DNA from: RGIG250 sp045616885
GTDB taxonomy: Bacteria; Bacillota; Negativicutes; Selenomonadales; Selenomonadaceae
Assembly (NCBI GenBank): GCA_045616885.1
Contig: JAZLHS010000124.1
Location: 1-39,504 of the forward strand
Direction of reading: 5' to 3'
DNA: 39,504 nucleotides
Positions 8,648 to 16,746 of the stretch are shown one piece after another. A program made the translations under genes and the position numbers. Below the pieces are notes generated by a model, which saw nothing but the letters and a program-made list of their open reading frames with translations, did not search any database and was not told the origin of the DNA. Each line of letters opens with the position of its first letter. Position 1 is the stretch's first letter.

Positions 8648-10322
8648 TTTCCGTCTGCTTTTCCGACTGTTCCTTATCCCCCTGATAGCAGCAGTCTGCC
8701 TGACTCTATCCCCGGTGGGACAGAAATCCGCCGAGGCAATTTCCCTTGACGGTACCTGGCGCTACTATGACGGTGTTTCGCCGACTTCTCCGAGCGCCAT
8801 CCCCGGCTGGCTGAATCAAACGATACGCGGCGGCTTCGCCGGCTGGAACATCTATGACGGTCTCAGTCATCCGGACATTGACCCCAATGCCACCGACCTC
8901 TGGGTCACCACCTATGTTCCTCCCCATGCTTTCATTCAGCCGACCCTGTACTTCATTACAAACAATCAAGCTGTAGAAGTCTACTATGACTCTCACATGA
9001 TTTATAAGTCCGGTGAGGTCGGTGAGGAAAACTACGGTACTCGCTGGCACCTGATGGATCTTCCCCGCGACAGTGCCGGCCGCGCCCTCTCCTTCCATCT
9101 GTACTCTCCCATCAATCAGCGCCTCGGCGTCATCAACTCTCCCAATATCGGCAACGCCATTGAGCAGGTCTTCACCATCGTCTGGGGCGATGTCCTGTGC
9201 CTGCTGGCTCTGCCCCTCTCACTATTCATCATCGTAGTAGTCAGCCTGTATTACATATCCCATCGGGAAAATGTCTACCTGTATATGGTAAGCTTTATGC
9301 TGTTCTACAGTCTCTGGCTCTTCGCTACCTCAAATGTTCGTCAGGTCTTTCTTGATGCTCCCGTATTCTGGCGAACGACTCAGCTGCTGTCCATATACAT
9401 GCTAGGGCCTCTGGGAAACCTCATGGCTCGTGAGCTGGTTGACTTCAGTGAGCGGACTCCCTTCACCTACCTTATATATATCTACTCGGCTCTGGCCGGT
9501 CTGTCAATCCTCGGTGAAATACTGGGCTTCGGCACGATGGAGGCAGGTATATCAATCTCCTATCTCCTGCTTGGCACAGCGCAGCTGTACATCATGTACC
9601 TTATCTTCCACAGCGCTCGCCGCGGCAACAAGCAGAGTCAGGCCCTGCTCCCCTCGGTTATTGCAGTGCCGATACTTGGCTTTCTGGACGGCATGACGAT
9701 ACACTATCACATCCTTCCCTTTGCCTTCTACTGGTTCCCCCTGTCCATCATCTTCATCCTGTACTTTGTCATTCGAGTCCTGCAGGAGAATTTTGCCGCC
9801 GAGCAGCTCCTGAATGACCGGAACCGTGAGCTGGAATACCGGGTGCAGATAGATGACCTTACAAAATGCTTCAACCGCAGCACCCTGAACGACTCTCTCA
9901 TCAATGCCGCGCAGGCCTGCCGGAATGCCAGTGTTCCCTTATCTGTCCTCATGCTTGACATCGACTTCTTCAAGAAGGTCAATGACGAATACGGTCACGA
10001 TACAGGCGACCGCGTGCTGGTAGATTTCACCAGTACCATCCGCCAGCTGCTGGATTCTCGTCACACCTTCATCCGCTACGGCGGTGAAGAATTCGTCATC
10101 ATCTGCCGCAGCTTCAACCTCGAACAGTCCGAGGATCTGGCCCGCGCCATCCTCCTGAAGGTCGCCAGCGCACCGCTGCTGCCGGACAAGCCGGTCACTA
10201 CTTCCATAGGCATCGCCACCTGGCACGGCCCATCAGATACCAATCTCATCAAGCGGGCGGATGAAGCTCTCTACTCCGCAAAGAACAACGGCCGCAACTG
10301 CTACCAGATAGAAAGAGAATGA
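8592..10322 (+). CDS. Membrane diguanylate cyclase with 7TMR-DISM-like sensor
   Basis: 576 residues. A hydrophobic N-terminal segment (FLIPLIAAVCLTLS, signal or anchor) is followed by an extracytoplasmic beta-rich domain (~50-190; LDGTWRYYDG, DLWVTTYVPP) like 7TMR-DISM extracellular domains. About seven membrane helices (~195-400) precede a GGDEF domain (~415-575). The active site is GGEEF at residues 497-501 (FIRYGGEEFVIIC), with LDIDFFKKVNDEYGHDTGD as the metal/substrate segment, so it should make c-di-GMP from two GTP. The RxxD inhibitory I-site expected just before GGEEF is absent (DSRH occupies that place). ATG 8592 has AAGGAGG at 8576-8582 inside ftsH and overlaps it by 56 bp, implying translational coupling. 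The PilZ gene follows 25 bp later. Confidence 0.92.
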   Translation: MSQLKPLERPTIVRRFISDFRLLFRLFLIPLIAAVCLTLSPVGQKSAEAISLDGTWRYYDGVSPTSPSAIPGWLNQTIRGGFAGWNIYDGLSHPDIDPNATDLWVTTYVPPHAFIQPTLYFITNNQAVEVYYDSHMIYKSGEVGEENYGTRWHLMDLPRDSAGRALSFHLYSPINQRLGVINSPNIGNAIEQVFTIVWGDVLCLLALPLSLFIIVVVSLYYISHRENVYLYMVSFMLFYSLWLFATSNVRQVFLDAPVFWRTTQLLSIYMLGPLGNLMARELVDFSERTPFTYLIYIYSALAGLSILGEILGFGTMEAGISISYLLLGTAQLYIMYLIFHSARRGNKQSQALLPSVIAVPILGFLDGMTIHYHILPFAFYWFPLSIIFILYFVIRVLQENFAAEQLLNDRNRELEYRVQIDDLTKCFNRSTLNDSLINAAQACRNASVPLSVLMLDIDFFKKVNDEYGHDTGDRVLVDFTSTIRQLLDSRHTFIRYGGEEFVIICRSFNLEQSEDLARAILLKVASAPLLPDKPVTTSIGIATWHGPSDTNLIKRADEALYSAKNNGRNCYQIERE

Positions 10323-10347
10323 TTTACCAACTACGGAGGAGATATCA

Positions 10348-11055
10348 ATGTCCAAATCCCCTTCCACGCTCTCACCTGACACGCTTATTGTGGCAGGCAG
10401 ACCAGTCATCATTCACAAATCCCATGAGGAAATCGGTGTCATTTCCGGAACAAACGGGAAAATTCTCGTCAACGACCCAAAGGCTCTCGTGGTGACAGTT
10501 GAATTAGATGACGAAGCCTACAGGAACCCGCCGAAAAGCTGGCAGAAGCTCTGCTGTTCAATCCCCGGGGCAAACTGTGTCTATCACTTCGATGTACAAT
10601 ACATCAACTGCGCTCCCCTGCCCTCAAAGCTCTGGTGTCTCACCACTCCGCAAAACATCTACCGCTGTCAGCACCGTGATTTCATCCGGGTTCCGGCCTC
10701 CCATCTGAAGCTGACTGTAAACTACCCCAAGAAGGTAATCGGCTTCTCAGATCCTCAGGAAGTTCCGCTCATCGATATTTCCGGCAACGGTCTTGGCTTT
10801 GTTTCTAAACGGCACGTCGCCATCGACAAGGAGCTACTTGTGGAGATAGATGGTCTGCCGGGCTTTCCTCAACCGCTGTCCACCATGGGTATCGTTCGCC
10901 GCTGCCATAAGATCCAATCGTCCAAAGATGAAATCACCTATCATATAGGGGTTTCTCTTGATTATGCCATGTCTACTGCCGACCAGAACAAGCTCGTCCG
11001 GGCAGTCTCTGAGATACAGCGGATGTATCTGGGCAAAGGCGTCGGAATAAAATAA
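10348..11055 (+). CDS. PilZ-domain c-di-GMP receptor (YcgR/YpfA-like)
   Basis: 235 residues, soluble. The N-terminal half (~10-105) fits the small beta-barrel seen in front of PilZ in YcgR-type flagellar brake proteins. The C-terminal half is PilZ: RDFIR at about 110-114 supplies the RxxxR c-di-GMP motif, and DISGNG at about 142-147 supplies the (D/N)xSxxG motif, so both binding elements are intact. GGAGGAG stands ahead of ATG 10348. Last gene of the run that includes the cyclase, so it is the likely local receptor for its product; in relatives such proteins alter flagellar rotation or exopolysaccharide export. The target here cannot be read from the window. A strong bidirectional hairpin follows. 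Confidence 0.9.
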   Translation: MSKSPSTLSPDTLIVAGRPVIIHKSHEEIGVISGTNGKILVNDPKALVVTVELDDEAYRNPPKSWQKLCCSIPGANCVYHFDVQYINCAPLPSKLWCLTTPQNIYRCQHRDFIRVPASHLKLTVNYPKKVIGFSDPQEVPLIDISGNGLGFVSKRHVAIDKELLVEIDGLPGFPQPLSTMGIVRRCHKIQSSKDEITYHIGVSLDYAMSTADQNKLVRAVSEIQRMYLGKGVGIK

Positions 11056-11066
11056 ACAGACAAAAA

Positions 11067-11112
11067 ACCGCAGTCACCATATCAGCTGTCGATATAGTGA
11101 CTGCGGTATTTT
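11067..11112. terminator. Bidirectional terminator between the PilZ gene and lpxL
   Basis: Perfect 11-bp stem ACCGCAGTCAC (11067-11077) and GTGACTGCGGT (11097-11107), extended inside by five further pairs. T-rich tails occur on both strands (plus: ATTTTATT; minus: a run of six T). Confidence 0.88.
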
Positions 11113-11122
11113 ATTGCAAAAT

Positions 11123-12052
11123 TCAGAGTCCCTTCTCACGCCACATAGCCTGCTCGGCTTCGTCCTGAGCAATGACCTCCGGGCTGCGCTCCTGATTTAT
11201 GGACTTCCAGCGATTGTGCAGCCAGAACCATTCCTCGGCATGCTCACGGATATGCTGCTCCAGTACAGCGGAGACCTCCATAATCGCTTTGCGGATGTCC
11301 GCTTCCTTGTCCTTGGTCTTTTCTACCTTGACCCGAGGATGGATGATGATGGTATGAGTCCCATCCGGATGGCGGGTGATAAAGCCGGGATACAGGGGAG
11401 CACCCTTAAAGCGAGCCAGCACTGCCGGCCCCTTTACAAAGTTCGTCAGCTGGCCGCCAAACCAAGGAAAGCGGATACCGTCGTGGATATCTGAATCCTG
11501 ATCCGACAGGAGTCCGATTATCTTTCCCTCACCCATGAGCTTGTACATTTCCCGGACGTCGGTCTTATAGGTAATGTGCATACCGATGAGGCGGCGATAT
11601 TCATTGATAAATTTATTGAAGCCGGCTTCCTTCTGCTTCTGAGCAACACCGACTATAGGAAAGCCAGCTTGACACAGGGCACCGCCCATCAGCTCCCAGT
11701 TACCGGCATGGCTGGTAGCGATTACCGCCCCCTTGCCTTCCTTGAGGCCTTCCGTCAGATACTCGGCTCCCTCTATCCGGACAAAGTCCTTCATCTTGTC
11801 TACTGTGACCGGGAACCTCATGACCTCCATTATCATAGGGCCGAACCGCTCCCAGCTGGCTCTGGCGATGCGCTCGCCTTCCTGCCTGTCCACTCCGAGG
11901 CAGCGTACTACCTGACCGATAGCCATTTCCCGACGCTTCTTCGGGATGACGTGCCAAGTGAGACTGCCGAACACTTCTCCCAGCCACATGGCCAGTCCGT
12001 TGGGCAGCAGGCAGATGAGTTTACTGAATATTTTGGACAACCAATAAGTCAT
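11123..12052 (-). CDS. lpxL: Lipid A biosynthesis acyltransferase (LpxL/HtrB family)
   Basis: Inner-membrane enzyme that adds a secondary acyl chain to the lipid A precursor. An N-terminal hydrophobic segment (MTYWLSKIFSKLICLLPNGLAMWLGEVFG) anchors it. The catalytic HX4(D/E) motif appears as HAGNWE at about residue 115. Further family marks are the IGLLSDQD and FFG-like PWFGGQ segments and WFWLHNRWK near the end. Length of 309 is normal. ATG 12052 has AAGGAG upstream and lies 9 bp after lpxD. It confirms an LPS-bearing outer membrane. Whether it is LpxL-like or LpxM-like cannot be decided from sequence alone. Confidence 0.92.
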   Translation of the reverse strand: MTYWLSKIFSKLICLLPNGLAMWLGEVFGSLTWHVIPKKRREMAIGQVVRCLGVDRQEGERIARASWERFGPMIMEVMRFPVTVDKMKDFVRIEGAEYLTEGLKEGKGAVIATSHAGNWELMGGALCQAGFPIVGVAQKQKEAGFNKFINEYRRLIGMHITYKTDVREMYKLMGEGKIIGLLSDQDSDIHDGIRFPWFGGQLTNFVKGPAVLARFKGAPLYPGFITRHPDGTHTIIIHPRVKVEKTKDKEADIRKAIMEVSAVLEQHIREHAEEWFWLHNRWKSINQERSPEVIAQDEAEQAMWREKGL

Positions 12053-12061
12053 GCAGGCTCC

Positions 12062-13099
12062 TTATTTATTGCCAAAGCCAAACATTGACTCGTACTTGGC
12101 TATCTTCTTTTCCAGTTCCTTAAACTTCTTCAGCATAGCCGGCAGACGCTTCAGAGTCGCCTCCATGCGGAGCCATTCCTGATGAGGCTGTACCGGGAAG
12201 CCGGCGCCGAAATAGTTCTCCGGCATATTGTTGGTGATACCGCTGCGGGCAGCATAGATGGAATTGCCGCCGATGGTAATATGGCCGACAGTACCCACCT
12301 GACCGCCGAAGGTGCAGTTGTCTCCGGTGGTAACAGAGCCGGAAATACCGGTCTGCGCTACGATGAGGTTGTGTTTGCCGATGTGGTCATTGTGTCCGAT
12401 ATGGACAAGATTATCAATCTTCGTATCATCACCGACCGTAGTGGAGCCCATAGCCGCCCGGTCAACGCCTACATGGGAGCCAATCTCTACATCGTCTCCC
12501 AGAACAACATTGCCTATCTGCTGCATCTTCACATGGACGCCGTCCTTCGGTGTGAAACCGAAGCCGTCGGAGCCGATGACTGCCGAAGCGTGGATGATGT
12601 TGCGCTTGCCTACCACACAGCCCTCACGAACTGTGGCATTGGGATATATGGTACTGCCCTCACCGACTACTGCGTGCTGACCGATGAATACGCCCGGGTA
12701 CAGGGTGACATTGTCCCCGATTTCCGCATAATCATCAACATAGGCAAAAGCCAGAATGGTAACATCCTTGCCCAGCTTTACCTCCTTGCCGATATAAGCC
12801 CGGTCGCTTACGCCGGTCTCGTGGACTACCGGAGGAGCATAGAGGCTAAGCATCTTTGCAAAGGCAGCCTTCGCATCATCTACATAGATGGCCGCCTGCT
12901 CAAAATCTCCGCTGCCCTTACCGAGCACGATAGCACTGGCTTTCGTCCCATGCGCGGCTTCTACATACTGGTCAACGGCGAAGGTGATATCTCCGGCACC
13001 GGCACTTTCCAGACTGGCAACACCGGTAATCGGCAGACTTCCGTCGCCTTTCAATTCACCGCCCAGCAGCTGAGCAATCTCCTGTACTGTCTTAGTCAT
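12062..13099 (-). CDS. lpxD: UDP-3-O-acylglucosamine N-acyltransferase LpxD
   Basis: Third step of lipid A synthesis: transfers an R-3-hydroxyacyl group from acyl-ACP to the 2-amino group of UDP-3-O-acylglucosamine. An N-terminal uridine-binding domain (~1-100, starting TVQEIAQLLGGELKGDG) is followed by a left-handed beta-helix of hexapeptide repeats (~100-310, e.g. IGKEVKLGKDVTI, IGDNVTLYPGVFIG). The catalytic histidine is expected in VHIGHNDHIGKHN at about residue 235. The C-terminal helix is charged (LKKFKELEKKIAKYESMFG). Length of 345 is normal. AAGGGG precedes ATG 13099. It sits between the ompH-like genes and lpxL on one transcript. Confidence 0.97.
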   Translation of the reverse strand: MTKTVQEIAQLLGGELKGDGSLPITGVASLESAGAGDITFAVDQYVEAAHGTKASAIVLGKGSGDFEQAAIYVDDAKAAFAKMLSLYAPPVVHETGVSDRAYIGKEVKLGKDVTILAFAYVDDYAEIGDNVTLYPGVFIGQHAVVGEGSTIYPNATVREGCVVGKRNIIHASAVIGSDGFGFTPKDGVHVKMQQIGNVVLGDDVEIGSHVGVDRAAMGSTTVGDDTKIDNLVHIGHNDHIGKHNLIVAQTGISGSVTTGDNCTFGGQVGTVGHITIGGNSIYAARSGITNNMPENYFGAGFPVQPHQEWLRMEATLKRLPAMLKKFKELEKKIAKYESMFGFGNK

Positions 13100-13122
13100 T
13101 CTTCATTTCCCCTTCGAGAAAA

Positions 13123-13578
13123 TTATTTCTTCTGCAGCTTGCTGATGACCTCGTCGGTGATATCAACACCGCCCCACATTATCAGCTTCGCATCCGCATC
13201 ATTGGTTACGATTACATCGAGCTTCTTAGCCTTGCTTATCTCTTCCAGCGTACTGTCGAGAGTAGCCCGGACTTTCTCGGTGTATTCCTGATTGGTATTG
13301 GACAGCTCCTGCTCCAGAGCCTGACCCTGCTTCATGTACTCTTCTTCACCCAGCTCTGCCCGCTTCGCATTCAGCTCCATGAGCTTCTTCTGTCCCTCGG
13401 TCAGCTTGGCATTGCCCTCCTCAATGATGGCAGTTATCTGAGCACTTTCCTTCATTACTCGCTCAGAACGAATATAGCCCACCTGAGTCTTGGGGGTACC
13501 GCAGCCGGAGAGAAGTCCGGCCAAGCAAAGAGAAGCAGCTACTGCTGCCAAAGAGCGTTTCAAGTTCTTGCTTTTCAT
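13123..13578 (-). CDS. OmpH/Skp-family periplasmic lipoprotein
   Basis: 151 residues. An N-terminal lipoprotein signal ends in LLSGC at about residues 22-26, so the mature protein should be lipid-anchored. The body is a charged coiled-coil (ITAIIEEGNAKLTEGQKKLMELNAKRAELGEEEYMKQGQALEQELSNTNQEYTEK broken by few hydrophobics) typical of Skp/OmpH, a chaperone for outer-membrane proteins. The C-terminus DITDEVISKLQKK matches the tails of the two upstream ompH-like genes (DVTKEVIEELKKH, DITRDVVAKLQKGGK). The three are therefore diverged paralogues. lpxD begins 23 bp downstream. The Shine-Dalgarno is weak (GAGGA about 12 bases before the ATG). Confidence 0.85.
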   Translation of the reverse strand: MKSKNLKRSLAAVAASLCLAGLLSGCGTPKTQVGYIRSERVMKESAQITAIIEEGNAKLTEGQKKLMELNAKRAELGEEEYMKQGQALEQELSNTNQEYTEKVRATLDSTLEEISKAKKLDVIVTNDADAKLIMWGGVDITDEVISKLQKK

Positions 13579-13628
13579 AATATCTTTATCCTCTATTTCT
13601 ATAAATATTATATCTATTCAACACTCTG

Positions 13629-14723
13629 TCAGTGTTTCTTCAGCTCCTCAATGACTTCCTTTGTGACATCAAAGCCGTTGATAAGCACAGTATCTGTTAT
13701 TATATCACAACCGGCAGGGATTTTCTTCATGTCTTCCCGACTGATTCTGTCAATGACTCCCTGCGGATTCGGCGACTTCACCAATACTATCTGGAGCTTG
13801 TGTATGACGGCAAATTTTGCCGCGAGGCTGGAGATATCCCGCTCCATTACAGCCTCCAGCTTGCTGAGCTCCCGCTCTGTGGCCCGGAGATTTTTCTGTG
13901 CCGCCGGCAGCTTCTCCATTCGCTCCAGATCTGCTTCCAGCTGCTTTTGCAGGGCATCGATATTGCGGTTCAGTGCTTCGCCCTTTCGCTTCAGCTCATT
14001 GGACTTCAGCATCTCGTAGCTCTCAGCCGCACTGAGCCCCAGCTCTTCCCGCTCGCGCTCCCGGACTTCATTCAGATGCGCTGCCACCTGTGCCTCGTAG
14101 GCACGCAGAGCCGCTCCCACCTGAGCATTTCGCTCTCGCTTCAGCGCAGTCATTTTTTCCGCCATTACCGCAGCATCTTCCGGCTTGATGTGAAGCACAT
14201 CGGCATTCTCTATCTTCAGTTTCAGGTTAAAGATATCATTTTCGTAGTCCGCTTCTATTTCGGCTATCGCAGCCTTACTAGCTGCCTCAGTTTTGGCTCG
14301 ATACTCTGCCTCGGCTGCTTTCAGCTTCTGCTCAAGTATTATTGCCTTGCGGATGGTTTCCTGCATATTTTTCTGACGGGCGGCATCGTCGAATGCCTTA
14401 TCGCCCGGCAGCGCCGCTCCCGGAGAAAATCTGCCCTTGTTCAGGCGCTCTATCAGGTCATGATACTTCTTGTAGTCAGCCTTCAGCCGACGGTACTCGG
14501 CGCTCTTCGGATGAGCGTCAAAGACCTCGTGAAGATCCAGCAGGCCGATACCCGTCAGCTCACTGCCGACCTTCACCTCAGGATTCTTCGTCTCCTGATT
14601 CTTCCCCACACCGGTAAAGAGCCACATACATCCGCAGGCAAGCAGAGCAACAACTGCACCGCCGACCAAAAGACTGCTGCGTCGCTTCCCGACCGGTTCA
14701 TTCTTTGCGTGCTTTCCCGCCAT
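13629..14723 (-). CDS. Long OmpH/Skp-like coiled-coil envelope protein
   Basis: 364 residues, about twice the usual Skp length. A basic N-terminus and one hydrophobic stretch (LLVGGAVVALLAC at ~18-30) act as a membrane anchor or possible lipobox (LLAC). Residues ~55-75 (IGLLDLHEVFDAHPKSAEYRRLKAD) resemble the start of Skp/OmpH domains. About residues 110-300 are nearly continuous charged heptads with many E, K, R and A. The tail INGFDVTKEVIEELKKH matches the two neighbouring OmpH-like proteins. Likely role is a periplasmic holdase or envelope spacer, by analogy only. GGAGG precedes ATG 14723. A hairpin at 14759-14816 separates it from the upstream ompH gene, so it may be transcribed at a lower level. 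Confidence 0.75.
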   Translation of the reverse strand: MAGKHAKNEPVGKRRSSLLVGGAVVALLACGCMWLFTGVGKNQETKNPEVKVGSELTGIGLLDLHEVFDAHPKSAEYRRLKADYKKYHDLIERLNKGRFSPGAALPGDKAFDDAARQKNMQETIRKAIILEQKLKAAEAEYRAKTEAASKAAIAEIEADYENDIFNLKLKIENADVLHIKPEDAAVMAEKMTALKRERNAQVGAALRAYEAQVAAHLNEVREREREELGLSAAESYEMLKSNELKRKGEALNRNIDALQKQLEADLERMEKLPAAQKNLRATERELSKLEAVMERDISSLAAKFAVIHKLQIVLVKSPNPQGVIDRISREDMKKIPAGCDIITDTVLINGFDVTKEVIEELKKH

Positions 14724-14755
14724 GCTGTGACCTCCTTCCAGTGCAATCGTTTCCT

Positions 14756-14816
14756 TAAAAGAAAGGGCGTGCTCGTCCCCCTCCGTGACTTACCACGAAG
14801 CGGACGGGGCACGCCC
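14756..14816 (-). terminator. Intra-operon hairpin (attenuator) after the first ompH gene
   Basis: Arms GGGCGTGC and GCACGCCC close a stem extended by GTCC/GGAC; on the minus strand it is followed by a T-rich tail. It lies between two same-direction genes, so partial termination is likely. Confidence 0.75.
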
Positions 14817-14832
14817 AATTTATTTCGTTAGA

Positions 14833-15315
14833 TTATTTGCCGCCCTTCTGGAGCTTTGCGACAACATCACGGGTGATGTCGTTGCCGCCATAGACAACAG
14901 CGCCCTTGTCGATAACAACGCTGAGGCCCTTAGCATCGGCAACTTCCTTAGCAGCCTGCTCTACAGCCTTCTGAACCGGCTCGAGGAGCTCAGCCTGACG
15001 CTGAGCAAGACGCTGCTGGGTCTGCTGATAGAAAGCAGCCTTGTCTTCATCGCTCATGTTAGCGGACTTAGCATCGAAATCGGACTGTGCAGCTTCAACT
15101 TCCTGCTGGAACTTTGCATTGGCATCATTGAGAGCCGGGTTCTGGCTCATAGCCTGACGGAAGTCAATAACACCGACGCTGGAAGAGCTGGCAGCGGAAG
15201 CAACGCTGGTGACAGCAGACAGCTGGGACATACCGAGAGCGATAACGCTGCCGATGAAAATCATTGCAACGACAACGCTGAAGATCTGAATCTGTTTCTT
15301 TTCGAGTTTAAGCAT
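14833..15315 (-). CDS. OmpH/Skp-family outer-membrane protein chaperone
   Basis: 160 residues from ATG 15315, chosen because GGAG lies nine bases upstream; a longer in-frame extension to 15369 has no ribosome site and starts at the predicted transcription start. An N-terminal helix (IFSVVVAMIFIGSVIALGMS, ~9-28) exports or anchors the protein. SVGVIDFRQAMSQNPALNDANAKFQQEV is the typical Skp strand followed by a coiled-coil (~60-120), then the second strand SVVIDKGAVVYGGNDITRDVVAKL. Skp-type trimers hold unfolded outer-membrane proteins in the periplasm. First gene of the envelope operon, driven by the strong promoter at 15376-15404. Confidence 0.9.
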   Translation of the reverse strand: MLKLEKKQIQIFSVVVAMIFIGSVIALGMSQLSAVTSVASAASSSSVGVIDFRQAMSQNPALNDANAKFQQEVEAAQSDFDAKSANMSDEDKAAFYQQTQQRLAQRQAELLEPVQKAVEQAAKEVADAKGLSVVIDKGAVVYGGNDITRDVVAKLQKGGK

Positions 15316-15375
15316 AGTGAAAATCTCCTTCTTTGATAAAAGCTCGTGACCATAGAGCCACCTTAACAATCAGTA

Positions 15376-15404
15376 ATTATAGCAAAATAATGGTTCAATA
15401 TCAA
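15376..15404 (-). promoter_or_regulatory. Strong SigA promoter of the ompH-lpxD-lpxL operon
   Basis: On the minus strand: TTGATA (15404-15399), 17-bp spacer, TATAAT (15381-15376), with TGC directly before it (extended -10). Start expected near 15369, giving a leader of about 54 nt. Confidence 0.8.
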
Positions 15405-15422
15405 TAAAATTTATCTGAAAAA

Positions 15423-16625
15423 TCATCCTTTTAAAAGCCAATCCAATGCATTTTTCCGGATAATTCCTCCGTAGCTTTCTTCAGGGAGCATTTCATCAAG
15501 AGTCAGCAAGTACTTAGGGTAGTTATCATTTATCTTCTCTAGTGGAGCCAATTCACGCTGCAATGTACCTTCATCCAAAACAGAAAGCGATACCTGATAA
15601 TAAGCGAGCTCACTTCCCCGCATTACAACAAAATCTATTTCTCCGTCCGTCGGCCTACCGACATAAACCTTATATCCGCGCCGCAGCAATTCCAAATAAA
15701 TAATATTCTCCAACACATGACCGCTATCCGGTCTGTGCCCTGCTGACATCAGTCGCCGAAAACCAATATCCGCTGTGTAATATTTTGCATTGTTATCCAG
15801 AAGCTGCTTGCCTTTTAAGTCATAGCGAGGTGCCCGATAAAACAGCATAGAATCCGTCAGTGCTCTAATATATTTCTCCACGGTTCGACCATCAATTTTC
15901 CGTCCCATACTTGTCATTGTATCGGCGATTTTTCGCGGACTGATAATGTTTCCGACTGCATCAAGCAAGAATGCAGTAACGCTCTCCAGCATAGCCACAT
16001 CACTAATACCAAATCTTGCCACTACATCTTTCAGTATTACTGTGCTGTAGGTTCCTCTCAGGTATTCCATCAAAGCGATGTCAGAATCAAGCTCCAAAGT
16101 ATATGGCATCGAACTTTTGCTGATATAGCTCCGATAATTCTGCGCCGGTGATTTTCCAGCTGCACCGGGCACCGAACAATATTCGGCAAATGACAGCGGC
16201 AGAAGCTTCAGCTCAACATAGCGACCGGATAGCAGCGTCGCAAGCTCACCTGACATAAAATAAGCATTGGAGCCGGTAATATATATATCGACATTAGGCT
16301 TGATATATAGAGAATCAACTACACGCTCAAAGCCCTTAACATGCTGTATCTCATCCAGAAAAATATAATTCATGCCCTCAGTCTGCAGGCGTTGGCCAAT
16401 ATAATCATGGAGTTTGCGTATGTCTAATGCCAAATCTTCATAGGACATATCTTCAAAATTCAAAAATGTAATATTATCTGTGGAAACCCCTTCTTTCAGC
16501 AAGGAATCTCTGAACATTTGCAGCAAAGTAGACTTACCACAGCGTCGAATCCCGGAAACCACCTTTATAACATTCTTATCTCTCCAACGCTGCAAAAATA
16601 CCATTGCTTTAGGTCTGAGTATCAT
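15423..16625 (-). CDS. AAA_14 ATPase with DUF4143 domain
   Basis: 400 residues from ATG 16625 (GAGGTGG upstream). A longer in-frame start at 16703 would lie inside the palindromic control region and is rejected. The N-terminal P-loop domain has Walker A SGIRRCGKST (~25-34), Walker B YIFLDEIQHV (~95) and the sensor ITGSNAYF (AAA_14 pattern ITGSN). The C-terminal DUF4143 domain (~190-400) ends with a PD-(D/E)XK-like segment, GEIDFVVMRG followed by YYQVS. Members are common, often accessory genes of unknown function; DNA handling is suggested by the nuclease-like fold. Codons are AT-richer than neighbours, a sign of transfer. Two perfect palindromes overlap its promoter. Confidence 0.88.
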   Translation of the reverse strand: MILRPKAMVFLQRWRDKNVIKVVSGIRRCGKSTLLQMFRDSLLKEGVSTDNITFLNFEDMSYEDLALDIRKLHDYIGQRLQTEGMNYIFLDEIQHVKGFERVVDSLYIKPNVDIYITGSNAYFMSGELATLLSGRYVELKLLPLSFAEYCSVPGAAGKSPAQNYRSYISKSSMPYTLELDSDIALMEYLRGTYSTVILKDVVARFGISDVAMLESVTAFLLDAVGNIISPRKIADTMTSMGRKIDGRTVEKYIRALTDSMLFYRAPRYDLKGKQLLDNNAKYYTADIGFRRLMSAGHRPDSGHVLENIIYLELLRRGYKVYVGRPTDGEIDFVVMRGSELAYYQVSLSVLDEGTLQRELAPLEKINDNYPKYLLTLDEMLPEESYGGIIRKNALDWLLKG

Positions 16626-16644
16626 TTCTACCACCTCTGCAAAC

Positions 16645-16672
16645 ATTATAATGTAAAAAATGCAAAAATCAA
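16645..16672 (-). promoter_or_regulatory. Promoter of the AAA_14/DUF4143 gene
   Basis: On the minus strand: TTGATT (16672-16667), 16-bp spacer, TATAAT (16650-16645). The -35 element lies within the end of the large palindrome at 16667-16710. Confidence 0.6.
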
Positions 16673-16710
16673 GATGGAATTTACATCGCGATGTAAATTC
16701 CATCTTGATT
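16667..16710. repeat. Perfect 44-bp palindrome (operator candidate 1)
   Basis: Arms 16667-16688 and 16689-16710 are exact reverse complements with no spacer. Its centre contains TTTACATCGCGATGTAAA. It overlaps the -35 region of the AAA_14 gene. Confidence 0.9.
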
Positions 16711-16717
16711 GCTATTA

Positions 16718-16739
16718 GTTTTACATCGCGATGTAAAAC
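16718..16739. repeat. Perfect 22-bp palindrome (operator candidate 2)
   Basis: Arms 16718-16728 and 16729-16739 are exact reverse complements. It shares the 18-bp core TTTACATCGCGATGTAAA with the neighbouring 44-bp palindrome; the two centres are 40 bp apart. Confidence 0.9.
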
Positions 16740-16746
16740 AATATCG

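Noticed and set aside
16667..16710. The 44-bp palindrome as simply the terminator of the YjbR gene
   Set aside because: A T-rich tail does follow on the minus strand, so partial termination is possible. But the stem has no loop and its core is duplicated exactly nearby, which favours a protein-binding site.
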